From Pelomonas sp. V22 (lineage in GTDB: Bacteria > Pseudomonadota > Gammaproteobacteria > Burkholderiales > Burkholderiaceae_C): a stretch of DNA of 64,000 nt. The DNA is taken from positions 62,001 through 126,000 of the forward strand of contig NZ_JAGIXS010000006.1 in the NCBI RefSeq assembly GCF_030014915.1, in the 5' to 3' direction. This document shows, one piece after another, positions 25,907 through 35,565 of this stretch; the first letter of the stretch is position 1; every line of letters begins with the position of its first letter. The position numbers and the translations under genes are program-made. The notes under the pieces are model-generated. The model was not told the DNA's origin, did no database searches, and saw nothing but the letters and a program-made list of their open reading frames with translations.

Positions 25907-26287
25907 ATGAGCGAATGGAAATCGATCTGTGCCGTGTCCGACATCCCCGTGCTCGGCTCGCGCCGCGTGCAGCGCGCCAAGGGTCCGCAGGTGGCCCTGT
26001 TCCGCACGGCCGACGACCAGGTCTATGCGCTGCTGGACCGCTGCCCGCACAAGGCCGGACCCTTGAGCCAGGGCATCGTCTTTGGCAAGGCCGTGGCCTG
26101 CCCCCTGCACAACTGGACCATCGGCCTCGATACCGGCTGCGCCCGCGAGCCTGACGAAGGCAGCACGCCCAAGTTCACGGTCAAGGTTGAGCAGGGTCAG
26201 GTCTTGCTGAGCCAGCAGGAGCTGGACACGGTGGCGATCGACCTGGAGCCGGTCAAGGCTGGCCCCTGCACCCGCGCGCACTGCTGA
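25907..26287 (+). CDS. nirD: Nitrite reductase small subunit NirD
   Basis: Partner subunit of NirB (126 residues) with a Rieske-like fold. The ligand pattern CxH (CPHKAGPLS) and CxxH (CPLHNW) is kept, so this version may hold a [2Fe-2S] cluster, whereas some NirD proteins have lost the ligands. It starts 11 bases after nirB and ends four bases before nasA. Confidence 0.93.
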   Translation: MSEWKSICAVSDIPVLGSRRVQRAKGPQVALFRTADDQVYALLDRCPHKAGPLSQGIVFGKAVACPLHNWTIGLDTGCAREPDEGSTPKFTVKVEQGQVLLSQQELDTVAIDLEPVKAGPCTRAHC

Positions 26288-26291
26288 ACCC

Positions 26292-29054
26292 ATGCAAGAG
26301 ACACGCTCCACCTGCCCCTACTGCGGCGTTGGCTGTGGGGTGATCATCGAGAGCGAGGCGGGCGCCATCACCGGCGTGCGCGGCGACCCCGAGCACCCGG
26401 CCAACTTCGGCCGGCTCTGCAGCAAGGGCGGGGCCCTGCATCTCACCGCCACGCCCATCGTCTTGCAGACCAAGCGGCTCCTGCGGCCCTTGCAGCGGCT
26501 GGCGCGTGGCGGCGATCTGCAGGCGGTCAGCTGGGACCAGGCCAATGCGCAGATCGCCGAGAAGCTCTTGAGCATCCGCGCGCTGCACGGCCCGGACGCT
26601 ATCGGCTTCTACATCTCCGGCCAGTTGCTGAGCGAGGACTATCACGCCTTCAACAAGCTGGCGCGTGCCCTGGTCGGCACCAACAACATCGACAGCAACT
26701 CGCGGCTGTGCATGAGCTCGGCCGTGGTGGGCTACAAGCAGAGCCTGGGCTCGGACGCGCCGCCGGCCTGCTACGAAGACCTGGACCACGCCGACTGTCT
26801 CTTCATCACCGGCGCCAACCCCGCCTGGGCTCATCCGATTCTTTTCCGCCGGCTCGAAGCGGCGCGTGCGGCGCGGCCGGAGATGAAGATCATCGTCGTC
26901 GATCCGCGTCGCACCGAGACGGCCGAGTTCGCCGACCTGCACCTGCAGATCCAGCCCGGCAGCGATGTGGCGCTGTGCCACGGCCTGCTGCACGCCATGA
27001 TCTGGGAAGGCTGGCTGGACGCCGCCTTCATCGCCGAGCACACGGAAGGCTTCGATACCTTGAAGGCCCTGGTGCGCGACATGCCGCCGGCCAAGGCCGC
27101 GCGCCTGTGCGGCATCACGGAGGCCGACCTGCTGCAGGCCGCGCGCTGGTTCGCCACCTCGGGCGCCACGCTCTCGCTCTACTGCATGGGCCTGAACCAG
27201 AGCACCAGCGGCACGGCCAAGAACACGGCGCTGATCAATCTGCATCTGGCGACCGGGCAGATCGGCCGGCCGGGAGCTGGCCCGTTCTCCTTGACCGGCC
27301 AACCCAATGCCATGGGCGGCCGCGAGACCGGTGGCATGGCCACGCTCTTGCCGGGCCACCGCGATCCGGCAAACGCCGAGCACCGCGCCGAGATTGCGCG
27401 GCTCTGGGGTGTGGAGGCGCTGCCGGCCGCGCCGGGCAAGACCGCCATCGAGATGTTCGAGGCTGCCGCGCGCGGCGAGCTGAAGGCGCTGTGGATAGCC
27501 TGCACCAACCCCGCGCAATCGCTGCCCAACCAGGCCCTGGTGCGCGCCGCGTTGGAGCGCTGCGAACTGGTCATCCTGCAGGAGGCCTTCACGGGCACGG
27601 CCACGGCGGGCTATGCCGACTTCGTGCTGCCGGCCGCCACCTGGGGCGAGAAGGAAGGCACGGTGACCAACAGCGAGCGCCGCATTTCACGCGTGCGTGC
27701 CGCGATTGCAGCGCCCGGCGAGGCACGCCCTGACTGGCAGATCGTGCGCGATGTGGCGCAGCAGCTGGAGCTGCAATTGCGTCCGACCCAGCCTTCCCTG
27801 TTCGTCGTGGACAGCCCGGAAGCCCTGTGGCTGGAGCACCGTGAAGCCACGCGCGGCCGCGACCTGGACATCACCGGCCTCAGCTACGCGCTGCTGGAGC
27901 AATCGCCTCGGCAATGGCCGTTCCCTGAAGGCGCGAGCGCAGGCCGCGCGCGGCTCTACGAAGACGGCAGCTTCGCCACGCCCAATGGCCGTGCCCGCTT
28001 CATCGCCAAGCCGGCTGCCGGTGCCGTCGACAAGATCGACGCGGCCTACCCGTTTGCGCTGACCACCGGCCGCATGCGCGACCAGTGGCATGGCATGAGC
28101 CGCAGCGGCGCCGTGCCGCGTTTGATGGCCTTCGATGCCAAGCCGGCCGTGCGCCTGAATCCGCAAGACCTGGCGCGGCGCGGCCTGCGCGACGGTGAGC
28201 TGGGACAGCTGAAGACGCGGCGCGGCACCCTGGTGCTGCCGCTGCAGGCCGACGAGGCGGTCGCCTCCGGCCAGGCCTACATCCCCATGCACTGGGGCGC
28301 AGAGTTCATCGGGGGCGAAGGCGTCAATGCGCTGACGCAGGATGCCTTCTGCCCCGATGCCCGCCAGCCCGAGCTGAAGTTCGCGGCGATGAATGTGCAG
28401 CGCGCGCAACTGCCCTGGCGCATCAGTGCTGCGGCCTGGGTGCCTGCTGCTGAGAGCGCCGCGCTGCGCGAGCAGTTGCGCGCGCTGATGCCCGAGTTCG
28501 GCTATGCGCAGTGCCTGCCGGTGCCGCCGCAAGCCGAGGCCTTTGGCGATGGCGAGGGCTGGTGCCTGGATGCGGCGCTGGCGCAGTCGCCCGAACCGGC
28601 GCTGCTGCAGCGCCTGGCCGCTGTGCTCAAGCTCGAAGGCGTGGGCGTGCTGCGCTATGCCGACACGCGGCGCGGCCGCCACCGCGCGCTGCGCCTGGCG
28701 GGCGAGGGCGCCGAGGCGCGGTTGCAGGCGCTGCTGCGTGTGGGCGAGGGTGAGGAGGGCGCCTGGCTCACCGAGCTCTGGCGCGAGGCGCAGGCCGCGG
28801 CGCCGCATGGCCGCTGGCTGCTCGCGCCCGAGGCGCAGATGCCGCAGGGCCTGCAGGTCGCCAGCCCGCAGGTCTGCAACTGCTTCAACGTGCGCGAGGA
28901 CGGCATCCGTGCCTGCCTCGCGGCTACCAGTGGCGCGCCGGACGAACGCCTGGCGCAGCTGCAAGGCCAATTGAAATGCGGCACGCAATGCGGCTCCTGC
29001 CTGCCAGCGCTGCGCCGCCTGGTTGCCGAAGTTCCTGAAGAGGTGATGACATGA
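26292..29054 (+). CDS. nasA: Assimilatory nitrate reductase catalytic subunit NasA
   Basis: Cytoplasmic molybdenum enzyme (920 residues) reducing nitrate to nitrite. N-terminal 4Fe-4S ligands Cys8, Cys11, Cys15 and Cys43 (CPYCGVGC ... RLCSKGG), the bis-MGD-binding molybdopterin oxidoreductase core (GFYISGQLLSEDYHAFNKLA; NSERRISRVRAAIAAPGEAR) and the dinucleotide-binding domain (PFALTTGRMRDQWHGMSRSG). The C-terminus carries a BFD-type [2Fe-2S] domain with Cys862, Cys864, Cys900 and Cys903, as in Klebsiella NasA. No separate electron-transfer subunit (NasB/NasC) is in the operon, so the donor must come from elsewhere or be shared with NirB. Confidence 0.95.
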   Translation: MQETRSTCPYCGVGCGVIIESEAGAITGVRGDPEHPANFGRLCSKGGALHLTATPIVLQTKRLLRPLQRLARGGDLQAVSWDQANAQIAEKLLSIRALHGPDAIGFYISGQLLSEDYHAFNKLARALVGTNNIDSNSRLCMSSAVVGYKQSLGSDAPPACYEDLDHADCLFITGANPAWAHPILFRRLEAARAARPEMKIIVVDPRRTETAEFADLHLQIQPGSDVALCHGLLHAMIWEGWLDAAFIAEHTEGFDTLKALVRDMPPAKAARLCGITEADLLQAARWFATSGATLSLYCMGLNQSTSGTAKNTALINLHLATGQIGRPGAGPFSLTGQPNAMGGRETGGMATLLPGHRDPANAEHRAEIARLWGVEALPAAPGKTAIEMFEAAARGELKALWIACTNPAQSLPNQALVRAALERCELVILQEAFTGTATAGYADFVLPAATWGEKEGTVTNSERRISRVRAAIAAPGEARPDWQIVRDVAQQLELQLRPTQPSLFVVDSPEALWLEHREATRGRDLDITGLSYALLEQSPRQWPFPEGASAGRARLYEDGSFATPNGRARFIAKPAAGAVDKIDAAYPFALTTGRMRDQWHGMSRSGAVPRLMAFDAKPAVRLNPQDLARRGLRDGELGQLKTRRGTLVLPLQADEAVASGQAYIPMHWGAEFIGGEGVNALTQDAFCPDARQPELKFAAMNVQRAQLPWRISAAAWVPAAESAALREQLRALMPEFGYAQCLPVPPQAEAFGDGEGWCLDAALAQSPEPALLQRLAAVLKLEGVGVLRYADTRRGRHRALRLAGEGAEARLQALLRVGEGEEGAWLTELWREAQAAAPHGRWLLAPEAQMPQGLQVASPQVCNCFNVREDGIRACLAATSGAPDERLAQLQGQLKCGTQCGSCLPALRRLVAEVPEEVMT

Positions 29055-29818
29055 CGACCGTTAGCCTTGTTGGTGCCGGCCCAGGCGATCCGGAACTGTT
29101 GACCGTGCGCGCGCTCAAGCGCCTGCGGGACGCCGACGTGGTCCTGACCGACGACCTGGTCGATGCCCGCGTGCTGGCTTTGCTTCGGTCAGATGCCCGC
29201 GTGCTGCGCGTCGGCAAGCGCGGCGGCTGCGTGTCGACGGAGCAGCGCTTCATCCACGAGCTGATGATCCGCGAGGCGCGCAGCGGCGCACGGGTCGTGA
29301 GGTTGAAAGGGGGCGACCCCTTTGTTTTCGGACGGGGTGGCGAAGAGGTCACGGCGCTGCGCGAGGCCGGCATCGAGGTCGAGGTGGTGTCGGGCCTGAC
29401 CGCCGGCATCGCCGCGCCGGCCAGCATCGGCATCCCGGTGACTGACCGCCGCCATGCACCCGGCGTGGCCTTCGTCACCGGCCACCGTCAGGACGGCGAG
29501 GATGCACCCGACTGGGCGGCCCTGGCCCGCAGCGGCCTGACTCTGGTGATCTACATGGGGCTGGCCCGCGCCGAGGAGCTCGTGGCCTCGCTGCGCGCCG
29601 GCGGGATGCCGGCGGACATGCCGGCCGCCGCGATTGCAGCGGCCCACACGGCGCAGCAGCGCCAGGTGATCTGCACGCTGGCGACCTTGCCCGCCACGCT
29701 GCGATCTGAGGGCATCGCCAGCCCGGCCATCCTGGTGATCGGTGCCGTCGTCAATGAAGCGGTGCCCTGGCAGACGCTGGTCGGAGAGACCGGACTGCTG
29801 CAGGTTGCTGGCGCCTGA
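29051..29818 (+). CDS. cobA: Uroporphyrinogen-III C-methyltransferase
   Basis: SAM-dependent enzyme (255 residues) making precorrin-2, the precursor of the siroheme needed by NirB. Motifs VGAGPGDPELLTVRALKRL at the N-terminus, VVRLKGGDPFVFGRGGEE and SGLTAGIAAPASIGIPVTDR are diagnostic. It lacks the CysG oxidase/ferrochelatase domain, so those steps are encoded elsewhere. Four-base overlap with nasA places it last in the operon. Confidence 0.94.
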   Translation: MTTVSLVGAGPGDPELLTVRALKRLRDADVVLTDDLVDARVLALLRSDARVLRVGKRGGCVSTEQRFIHELMIREARSGARVVRLKGGDPFVFGRGGEEVTALREAGIEVEVVSGLTAGIAAPASIGIPVTDRRHAPGVAFVTGHRQDGEDAPDWAALARSGLTLVIYMGLARAEELVASLRAGGMPADMPAAAIAAAHTAQQRQVICTLATLPATLRSEGIASPAILVIGAVVNEAVPWQTLVGETGLLQVAGA

Positions 29819-29822
29819 GCGG

Positions 29823-30290
29823 TCAAGCCCGCTCGACGCGGCACTGGAAGCAGTTGAACTTGGAGCGGATGTGGACGTAGGCCACATCGGGGTCGTCCAG
29901 GATGCGCTCGCATTCGGCCTCCAGCTCGGTGCCGGCCACCACCTTGCCGGTCTCGTAGCGTATCCAGTCGCTGCGGTCATAGCCGCGCACCAGGGCCGGT
30001 TGCAGGAAGGCGAACCAGGCGGGCAGGCGGTCGCTCGCGTAGTGCGGGCAGTCCTGCTGGTGCAGGAAGATCGGGCTCACCTCGGCATAGGGCTGAACGG
30101 TGTCGAAGGGGCGATAGGCCAGCACCCGCATCTCCTCGCCCTCGGCGATCAGCTGCAGGCAATGCCGGCAGGGGTTGCCCTGGCCCTCGGCCCGGGTGCG
30201 CAAGGCGGGCTGGCCATGGGCGTCGGCGCCGTCCTGGCGTATCAGGTTCACGAAATCCGAGGCAATGCCCCATACAGCCAGCTTGTCCAT
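29823..30290 (-). CDS. DUF1203 family protein
   Basis: A 155-residue cytoplasmic protein matching the DUF1203 pattern (NPCRHCLQLIAEGEEMRVLAYRPF, GPIFLH-like SPIFLHQQDCPHYA, and a C-terminal DVAYVHIRSKFNCFQCRVER). The two CxxC pairs (CRHC and CFQC) hint at a redox or metal role; function of the family is not known to me. I chose the ATG at 30290 (MDKLAVWGI) with GGGTGA ahead; an ATG at 30335 would add 15 residues. It converges on the methyltransferase gene with four bases between stops. Confidence 0.75.
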   Translation of the reverse strand: MDKLAVWGIASDFVNLIRQDGADAHGQPALRTRAEGQGNPCRHCLQLIAEGEEMRVLAYRPFDTVQPYAEVSPIFLHQQDCPHYASDRLPAWFAFLQPALVRGYDRSDWIRYETGKVVAGTELEAECERILDDPDVAYVHIRSKFNCFQCRVERA

Positions 30291-30396
30291 TGAGTCACCC
30301 GTCAGCGGCGAGACCTCCTCGCCTTCGGATGCCATTGAAGCCCGGCAGCGCGGGCTTGGCTGGCCGTATCCGGACCTGTCAGCGCGCTGAAGTGCT

Positions 30397-31932
30397 TCAG
30401 CGCAGCCGGAAGTTGCTGACCACGTCGGAGAGCTTGACCGCCTGATCCTTCAGGCTCTCGGCCGCCGCCGCGCTCTCTTCTACCAGGGCAGCGTTCTGCT
30501 GCGTCATCTGGTCCAGCTCGGTCACGGCATCGTTGACCGTGCCAATGCCCGCGCTCTGCTCGATGGTGGAGGCGCTGATCTCGGCAATGATGTCGGTCAC
30601 GCGCTGCACGCTGGCCACGATCTCGTTCATCGTCGTACCGGCGTCCTGCACCAGGCGGCTGCCGGCCTCGACCTTGTCCACGCTGGTGTCGATCAGCGAC
30701 TTGATCTCCTTGGCCGCGCCGGCCGAGCGCTGCGCCAGCGAGCGCACCTCGGAGGCCACGACCGCGAAGCCGCGGCCCTGTTCACCGGCCCGCGCCGCTT
30801 CGACGGCCGCGTTCAGCGCGAGGATGTTGGTCTGGAAGGCGATGGAGTCGATCACGCCGATGATGTCGGCGATCTTCTTGGAGCTGCTGTTGATCTCGTC
30901 CATGGTCGAGACCACCTGGCCCACCACCGTGCCTCCGCGCTGCGCCACCTGGGCGGCGCTGCCGGCCAGCTGGTTGGCGGTGGAGGCCGCATCGGCGCTC
31001 TGGCGCACCGTGGTGGTGAGGCCGCTCATCGAGTTGGCGGTCTGCTGCAGGTTGGAGGCCGTCTGCTCGGTGCGCTGGCTCAGGTCCAGGTTGCCGGAGG
31101 CGATCTCGGCGCTGGCGGTCTGGATGCTGTCGGCACTCAGGCGCACCGCGCCCACCATGCGGTTCAGCGAGTCCTGCATGGTGGCGAGGGCTCGCTGCAG
31201 CGCGCCGATCTCGTCGCTGCGGTCGGCGCGGATGTCCTGGCTGAGGTCGCCTTCGCCGATGCGCTGGGCCTGGCCGGTCACCTCGTGCAAGGGCTGCAGC
31301 ACCGAGCCGGCCAGGAAATGCGTGGCCACGCCCATCATGGCCACCAGCGAGGCCATCACGGCCGCGACCAGCCAGACGGTGCGCATGCGCTCGGCCGTGG
31401 CGGCATCGCGCAGGCCGTCGGAGCGTTGCTGCTGCAGCTTGACGAAATCCTGCTGGGCATCGAGGTAGCGCTTCAGCGCGGGCATCAGCTTGTCCTGCAG
31501 CAGGGCGGCGGCCCCGGCCGCGTCGCCACCGGCCTTGAGCTTGCTGACGTCGCCGCGCACGGCGATGTAGGCCTTGCGCGTGTCGGCAATCTTGGCCATG
31601 GCGGCCTTTTCCTCGGGCTCGGTGGCGAGCTCCTCCAGCTTCTTCTGGATCTCGGAGATGGCGGCCGTGGTGGCCTCGATCTCGGGCTTGAAGGTGGCCG
31701 TGACCGCGCCATCGCTGCTGATGATGCCGGCCACGGCGCGCGTGGCATTGGTCTCGGTCTGGCCGCGCCAGCGCAGGGCCAGTTCGAACTTCTGTTGCTG
31801 GCGCGTCTGGCTCAAACGGGCTTCCTCGGCCAGGCCCTTGGTTCGCAGGGCTGAGGCCACGGTCATCAGCAGCACCGCCAGTGCCAGGCCGGCCACCGGC
31901 ATCCAGAGTTTGCTTCGCACTGAAAAGTTCAT
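30397..31932 (-). CDS. Methyl-accepting chemotaxis protein
   Basis: Second chemoreceptor in the window (511 residues). TM1 at about 9-28, a periplasmic four-helix-bundle-type domain, TM2 near 185-208 (VWLVAAVMASLVAMMGVATH), HAMP, and signalling tip [20 protein letters not shown] identical over 20 residues to the first receptor. It ends VSNFRLR without a CheR-docking pentapeptide. The ATG at 31932 begins MNFSVRSKLW, a typical short N-terminus before TM1. Monocistronic as far as visible; divergent from coaX. Confidence 0.93.
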   Translation of the reverse strand: MNFSVRSKLWMPVAGLALAVLLMTVASALRTKGLAEEARLSQTRQQQKFELALRWRGQTETNATRAVAGIISSDGAVTATFKPEIEATTAAISEIQKKLEELATEPEEKAAMAKIADTRKAYIAVRGDVSKLKAGGDAAGAAALLQDKLMPALKRYLDAQQDFVKLQQQRSDGLRDAATAERMRTVWLVAAVMASLVAMMGVATHFLAGSVLQPLHEVTGQAQRIGEGDLSQDIRADRSDEIGALQRALATMQDSLNRMVGAVRLSADSIQTASAEIASGNLDLSQRTEQTASNLQQTANSMSGLTTTVRQSADAASTANQLAGSAAQVAQRGGTVVGQVVSTMDEINSSSKKIADIIGVIDSIAFQTNILALNAAVEAARAGEQGRGFAVVASEVRSLAQRSAGAAKEIKSLIDTSVDKVEAGSRLVQDAGTTMNEIVASVQRVTDIIAEISASTIEQSAGIGTVNDAVTELDQMTQQNAALVEESAAAAESLKDQAVKLSDVVSNFRLR

Positions 31933-32044
31933 CGGGCTCTCCCATGCACCAAGACAGTGATGCTTATACCCTGGTGCCAGGCCCACCGGTTTGTTCAAAG
32001 TCGAGGCTGTTACGCTTGCCGCCACTGCAACGGTCAAACGTCAC

Positions 32045-32821
32045 ATGAGTTTCCTGGCCATCGACATCGGCAATACGCGGCTCAAGTGGGCGCTCTATGC
32101 GTCGCCCCAACCCGGCGCAGCGCTGCTGCAGCATGGGGCGGTGTTTCTGGAGAACATCGACCGGCTGGCCGAGACCGAGTGGGCCACCCTTGTTCAGCCG
32201 CACAGCATGCTGGGCTGCAACGTCGCCGGCGACGCCGTGCGCCGCCGCGTTGAGGAGCAGCTGGAACAGCTGGAGCAGTGGGACATCGAGCCGCGCTGGG
32301 TGGTCTCCGGGCCGCATGCGGGCGGCGTCACGAACGGCTATGACCATCCCAGCCGCCTGGGCACGGACCGCTTCGTGGCGCTGATAGGCGCGCGCTCGCT
32401 GGTTGTGCGGCGCGGCCAGCCCCGGGCCTGCCTGGTGGTGATGGTGGGCACGGCCGTGACCGTGGACGCGCTGGATGCCGACGGCAATTTTCTTGGCGGT
32501 CTGATCCTGCCGGGCCACGGCATCATGCTGCGGGCCCTGGAAGGCGGCACGGCCGGCCTGCGCGTGCCCACCGGTGAGGTGCGCGAGTTCCCGACCAACA
32601 CCTCGGACGCCCTGACCAGCGGCGGTACCTATGCCATCGTGGGTGCCATCGAGCGCATGCACCGCCATCTGCAGCGGCGGTGTGGCCAGTCGCCGCTGAC
32701 GGTGATGACCGGCGGTGCAGGCTGGAAGGTGGCGCCGGCCGTGGAGCTCGAGCATGAGCTCCATGAATCCTTGATCTTTGACGGCATCCTGGCGCTGCAG
32801 GCGCAGCGGCTGGCGCTCTGA
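32045..32821 (+). CDS. coaX: Type III pantothenate kinase
   Basis: First enzyme of coenzyme A synthesis (258 residues): phosphorylates pantothenate with ATP. The ASKHA-fold motifs are present: [36 protein letters not shown] and [39 protein letters not shown]. The ATG at 32045 fits the family N-terminus MxFLAIDxGNT. Its stop codon directly abuts that of the convergent channel gene. In many betaproteobacteria coaX follows birA, but not here. Confidence 0.93.
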   Translation: MSFLAIDIGNTRLKWALYASPQPGAALLQHGAVFLENIDRLAETEWATLVQPHSMLGCNVAGDAVRRRVEEQLEQLEQWDIEPRWVVSGPHAGGVTNGYDHPSRLGTDRFVALIGARSLVVRRGQPRACLVVMVGTAVTVDALDADGNFLGGLILPGHGIMLRALEGGTAGLRVPTGEVREFPTNTSDALTSGGTYAIVGAIERMHRHLQRRCGQSPLTVMTGGAGWKVAPAVELEHELHESLIFDGILALQAQRLAL

Positions 32822-33616
32822 TCAGCCCCGTTCGCGCCCTTGCTCTGCCAGTTGCTCGCGCAGCAGCTGGATGTCCTCGCGCAATTCGCGCAGCTGCGCG
32901 TGCATGTCGCGCAGGATGTCCTGCTCCATGCGGTGTTCCGAGGTCTCGACCCACATGGCGGCGATGGCGGCGGTGACCAGGGACAGCACGGCATAGCCGA
33001 GCAGCACCACGAAGACGGCGAAGATGCGCGCGGCCGGCGTGGTCGGCACGAGGTCGCCGTAACCCACCGTGGCGGCGGTGGTGAAGGCGAGCCACAGACC
33101 CTCGCCCAGGCCCTGGACGCCGGGCTCCAGCGCCCAGAAGCCGACGCCGCACAGGACGAACACCACCAGGGCAATCAACAGCAGGTAGGTCAGCCCCCCT
33201 CGCGTCACCCACGACTTGATGGCCCAGACCATGCGCGCCAGCGTCAACATGGACACGATCAGGCGCGCGGCCAGGGCCCCGTGGGAGGCGGCGCTGGGGG
33301 GCAGGCTGGCGGCGGCGAGCAGGCCGGCCATGAGCACCAGGTCCAGCGCATTGGCGCGCAGGTAGTCGAGCGGCTGCGGCAACTGTCTGGCCACGCGCCA
33401 CAGCGAGGTCATGACCAGCAAGGCCGCACTCAGGTAGATGCCAATGGCCAGCGGGGTCGGCAGGTTGTCCAGCAGCTCGATGTAGAAGGCCGGCACGGTG
33501 CACATCAGCGCGATCAGCACCGGCCAACGCCAGCGGGCCTCGGCGCGGCTGGCTGCGGCATTCATCTGGGGTGGTTTGGCCAAGCCCCAGCTGCGGGTGG
33601 AGATGCGGTGCGGCAT
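32822..33616 (-). CDS. Voltage-gated-type potassium channel protein
   Basis: Inner-membrane ion channel of 264 residues with six hydrophobic segments, a P loop and the selectivity filter TVGYGD at 183-188 in FTTAATVGYGDLVPTTPAAR. The N-terminal four helices resemble a voltage-sensor-like domain, though no strong S4 arginine ladder is seen. The C-terminus (about 225-260) is a coiled coil (MHAQLRELREDIQLLREQLA) that could drive tetramer assembly; there is no RCK/TrkA domain. A later Met (33565) is an alternative start. Confidence 0.88.
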   Translation of the reverse strand: MPHRISTRSWGLAKPPQMNAAASRAEARWRWPVLIALMCTVPAFYIELLDNLPTPLAIGIYLSAALLVMTSLWRVARQLPQPLDYLRANALDLVLMAGLLAAASLPPSAASHGALAARLIVSMLTLARMVWAIKSWVTRGGLTYLLLIALVVFVLCGVGFWALEPGVQGLGEGLWLAFTTAATVGYGDLVPTTPAARIFAVFVVLLGYAVLSLVTAAIAAMWVETSEHRMEQDILRDMHAQLRELREDIQLLREQLAEQGRERG

Positions 33617-33687
33617 GCGGCCAAGACTAGCGGCGCGCGCCGCGCTGCGCGTTGACTCGAATCAAGCATCGGGCGGCCGGGCCTGAG

Positions 33688-35523
33688 TCAGGCCTGGCGG
33701 ACCTTCACTCTTGCATGCTCGTTGATGCCCATCGCGCCGAAGAACAGGGCCACCAGGCGGTGGGCCTCGGTGAAGATCACCGCGCGGTTCTCGCTGCGGC
33801 GGGTCAGCACCCAGTTCAGGAGATCGCCGGCCGCCATGAAGTCCAGGCGTATCAGCAGCGGGCAGTGGATGATGATGGTCGTGGCCGCGCCGAGCTGGCC
33901 GGCCATGGTCTTGAGCTGCTCGCCGATGTCGCCGGTCATCTGGCCCGAGAGTTCGAGCTGCACGTTGGCAGGCAGCTGGGCCATCTCGGTGATCTGTGAT
34001 TCCAGGAAACTGGTCGTCTGCTCGCTGCCATGCACCGTGGTCGGGGGCATGCCGGCCGTGGACAGTGACTGGCCGCTGACGCGCACCCGGCACTTGGTCG
34101 GCTCCCAGGACGGCGGCGAGACCTCGTAGGTCACGCAGTAGTCGATGGCGGCCTCGTCGAAATGATCGGGGCGGTTGACCAGGCGCAGCGCCTCCAGGCG
34201 CAGCATCCAGAAGGCCGTGTCGGTGGTGCGCACCGAGACCGGCGCCAGGTCCTTCAGCAGCTGCAGGAACTGGTCGCCCGACAGCCAACGGATGTCCAGC
34301 GGCTGCAGGGCCCAGCTGCGCAGCAACTGGCGCAGGCGGCCGGCGGCATCGACGTCCAGGCTCTTCAGCGGGCCGAAGTCCAGCACCCAGGGCAGGGGCA
34401 TCAGCTGGCAGCGCTGCTCCAGCTTGATGACGGCTTCCAGGTTGAGTTGCTCGGGCGCGGTCCAGCTGACGCCACCGGCCTTGGCATTGGGCACCTTCTC
34501 GCTGCGGGCGGCTTCTGACACCAGCTTGGGCATGGAGAAATACTGCGGCGCTGAGAGGCCGAACTGCTGCGCGTACTCCAGCGCCAGCGGCTCGAACTTG
34601 GCGGCCTGGCCGGTGGCGCGGTACAGGTCGAACAGCACCAGCCAGGTCTCGGCGTGCAGGTTGCGCGGGCCGCCCGCTCGGGTCAGCTCGACCAGGTCGC
34701 GCTCACAGCTGTCGTAGTCGGCGTTGGCGAAGGCGATGACGGCGTTGTCGAGTTCGGCGTCATGCACCAGCTCGGTCGGCTCGGCGGGTGCCGAGACCGG
34801 CGGTGGCATCGGCAGCTCGGGCCCGGGCGGCGGCGCGACGGCGGGTGGCGGCGGCGCCGGACGCTGCTCGGCCAGCTTGAAGCTGAGCGCGGGCTCGACC
34901 TCGAAATGCAGCTCGGGCAGCCGACTCGGCGCACCGCTGGAAGGGGGCGACATGCCGGCACCCATGGTCGCTACGGCCGGTGCCGGCGGCGCTTCCAGGC
35001 GCTCGACCTCCTCGGGCGAGGAGAACTCGCTGACGCGGCCGGCCGGCGGCTCGGTCGTCGTGGAGGCAAAGTGAATGGGGCGGGTGCTGGTCTCGAAGAA
35101 ACCGGGCGGATGGGCGGGCTGCTGGACCTGCGTGTTGGCGAAGTTCTCGCCAGCCATCTGCTGTTCGATCTGATCGATCTTGGCCTTGAGGCCCTGCTCC
35201 AGCTTGGAGTCGATGCCGCTGTTGCGCGCACCGCCGCTGGCGCCGCGCTCCATGTCGTCGATGCGGGACGAGGAGCCTCCGAGGGCCGCCAGTTGCTCGG
35301 GTGTCAGGCCTTCGCGGCGGATGCGGCGCAGCATGTCGAGCTCGCGCTTGCGCACGAAGTCGTTGCGGCGCTTGCGCTCCACCATCGCGCGCAGCTCGGC
35401 CTTGGCCGCATCGGCCTCGGGATCGTCCTGGCGGGAATTCAGCTCGGCCCAGTCGGTCGTGGGGTTGGCCACGAAGCGCGCGACCTTGCGGAAGAAGCTC
35501 TCGCCGTCTTTCGGATCAGTCAT
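33688..35523 (-). CDS. Hypothetical protein with two STAS-like domains
   Basis: A 611-residue cytoplasmic protein of unknown role. N-terminal part (1-110) is charged and helical (FFRKVARFVANPTTDWAELN, MVERKRRNDFVRKRELDMLR); a long Pro/Ala-rich linker follows (about 130-245); then a TPR-like segment (DYDSCERDLVELTRAGGPRN, AETWLVLFDLYRATGQAAKF); then two STAS-like modules, one around PWVLDFGPLKSLDVDAAGRL and one at the C-terminus around TTIIIHCPLLIRLDFMAAGD. STAS folds mediate protein contacts in anti-sigma-antagonist and MlaB-type proteins. It starts 42 bases after dksA, so the two are probably one operon. Confidence 0.8.
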   Translation of the reverse strand: MTDPKDGESFFRKVARFVANPTTDWAELNSRQDDPEADAAKAELRAMVERKRRNDFVRKRELDMLRRIRREGLTPEQLAALGGSSSRIDDMERGASGGARNSGIDSKLEQGLKAKIDQIEQQMAGENFANTQVQQPAHPPGFFETSTRPIHFASTTTEPPAGRVSEFSSPEEVERLEAPPAPAVATMGAGMSPPSSGAPSRLPELHFEVEPALSFKLAEQRPAPPPPAVAPPPGPELPMPPPVSAPAEPTELVHDAELDNAVIAFANADYDSCERDLVELTRAGGPRNLHAETWLVLFDLYRATGQAAKFEPLALEYAQQFGLSAPQYFSMPKLVSEAARSEKVPNAKAGGVSWTAPEQLNLEAVIKLEQRCQLMPLPWVLDFGPLKSLDVDAAGRLRQLLRSWALQPLDIRWLSGDQFLQLLKDLAPVSVRTTDTAFWMLRLEALRLVNRPDHFDEAAIDYCVTYEVSPPSWEPTKCRVRVSGQSLSTAGMPPTTVHGSEQTTSFLESQITEMAQLPANVQLELSGQMTGDIGEQLKTMAGQLGAATTIIIHCPLLIRLDFMAAGDLLNWVLTRRSENRAVIFTEAHRLVALFFGAMGINEHARVKVRQA

Positions 35524-35565
35524 GCGCGCTGTTGGGTCTGGTCGTCGAGCTGATTGTTGAAGGGA

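Noticed and set aside
31933-32044. Flagellar sigma-28 promoter for the second chemoreceptor
   Set aside because: No match to the TAAAGTTT-N11-GCCGATAA pattern in the 112-base gap.
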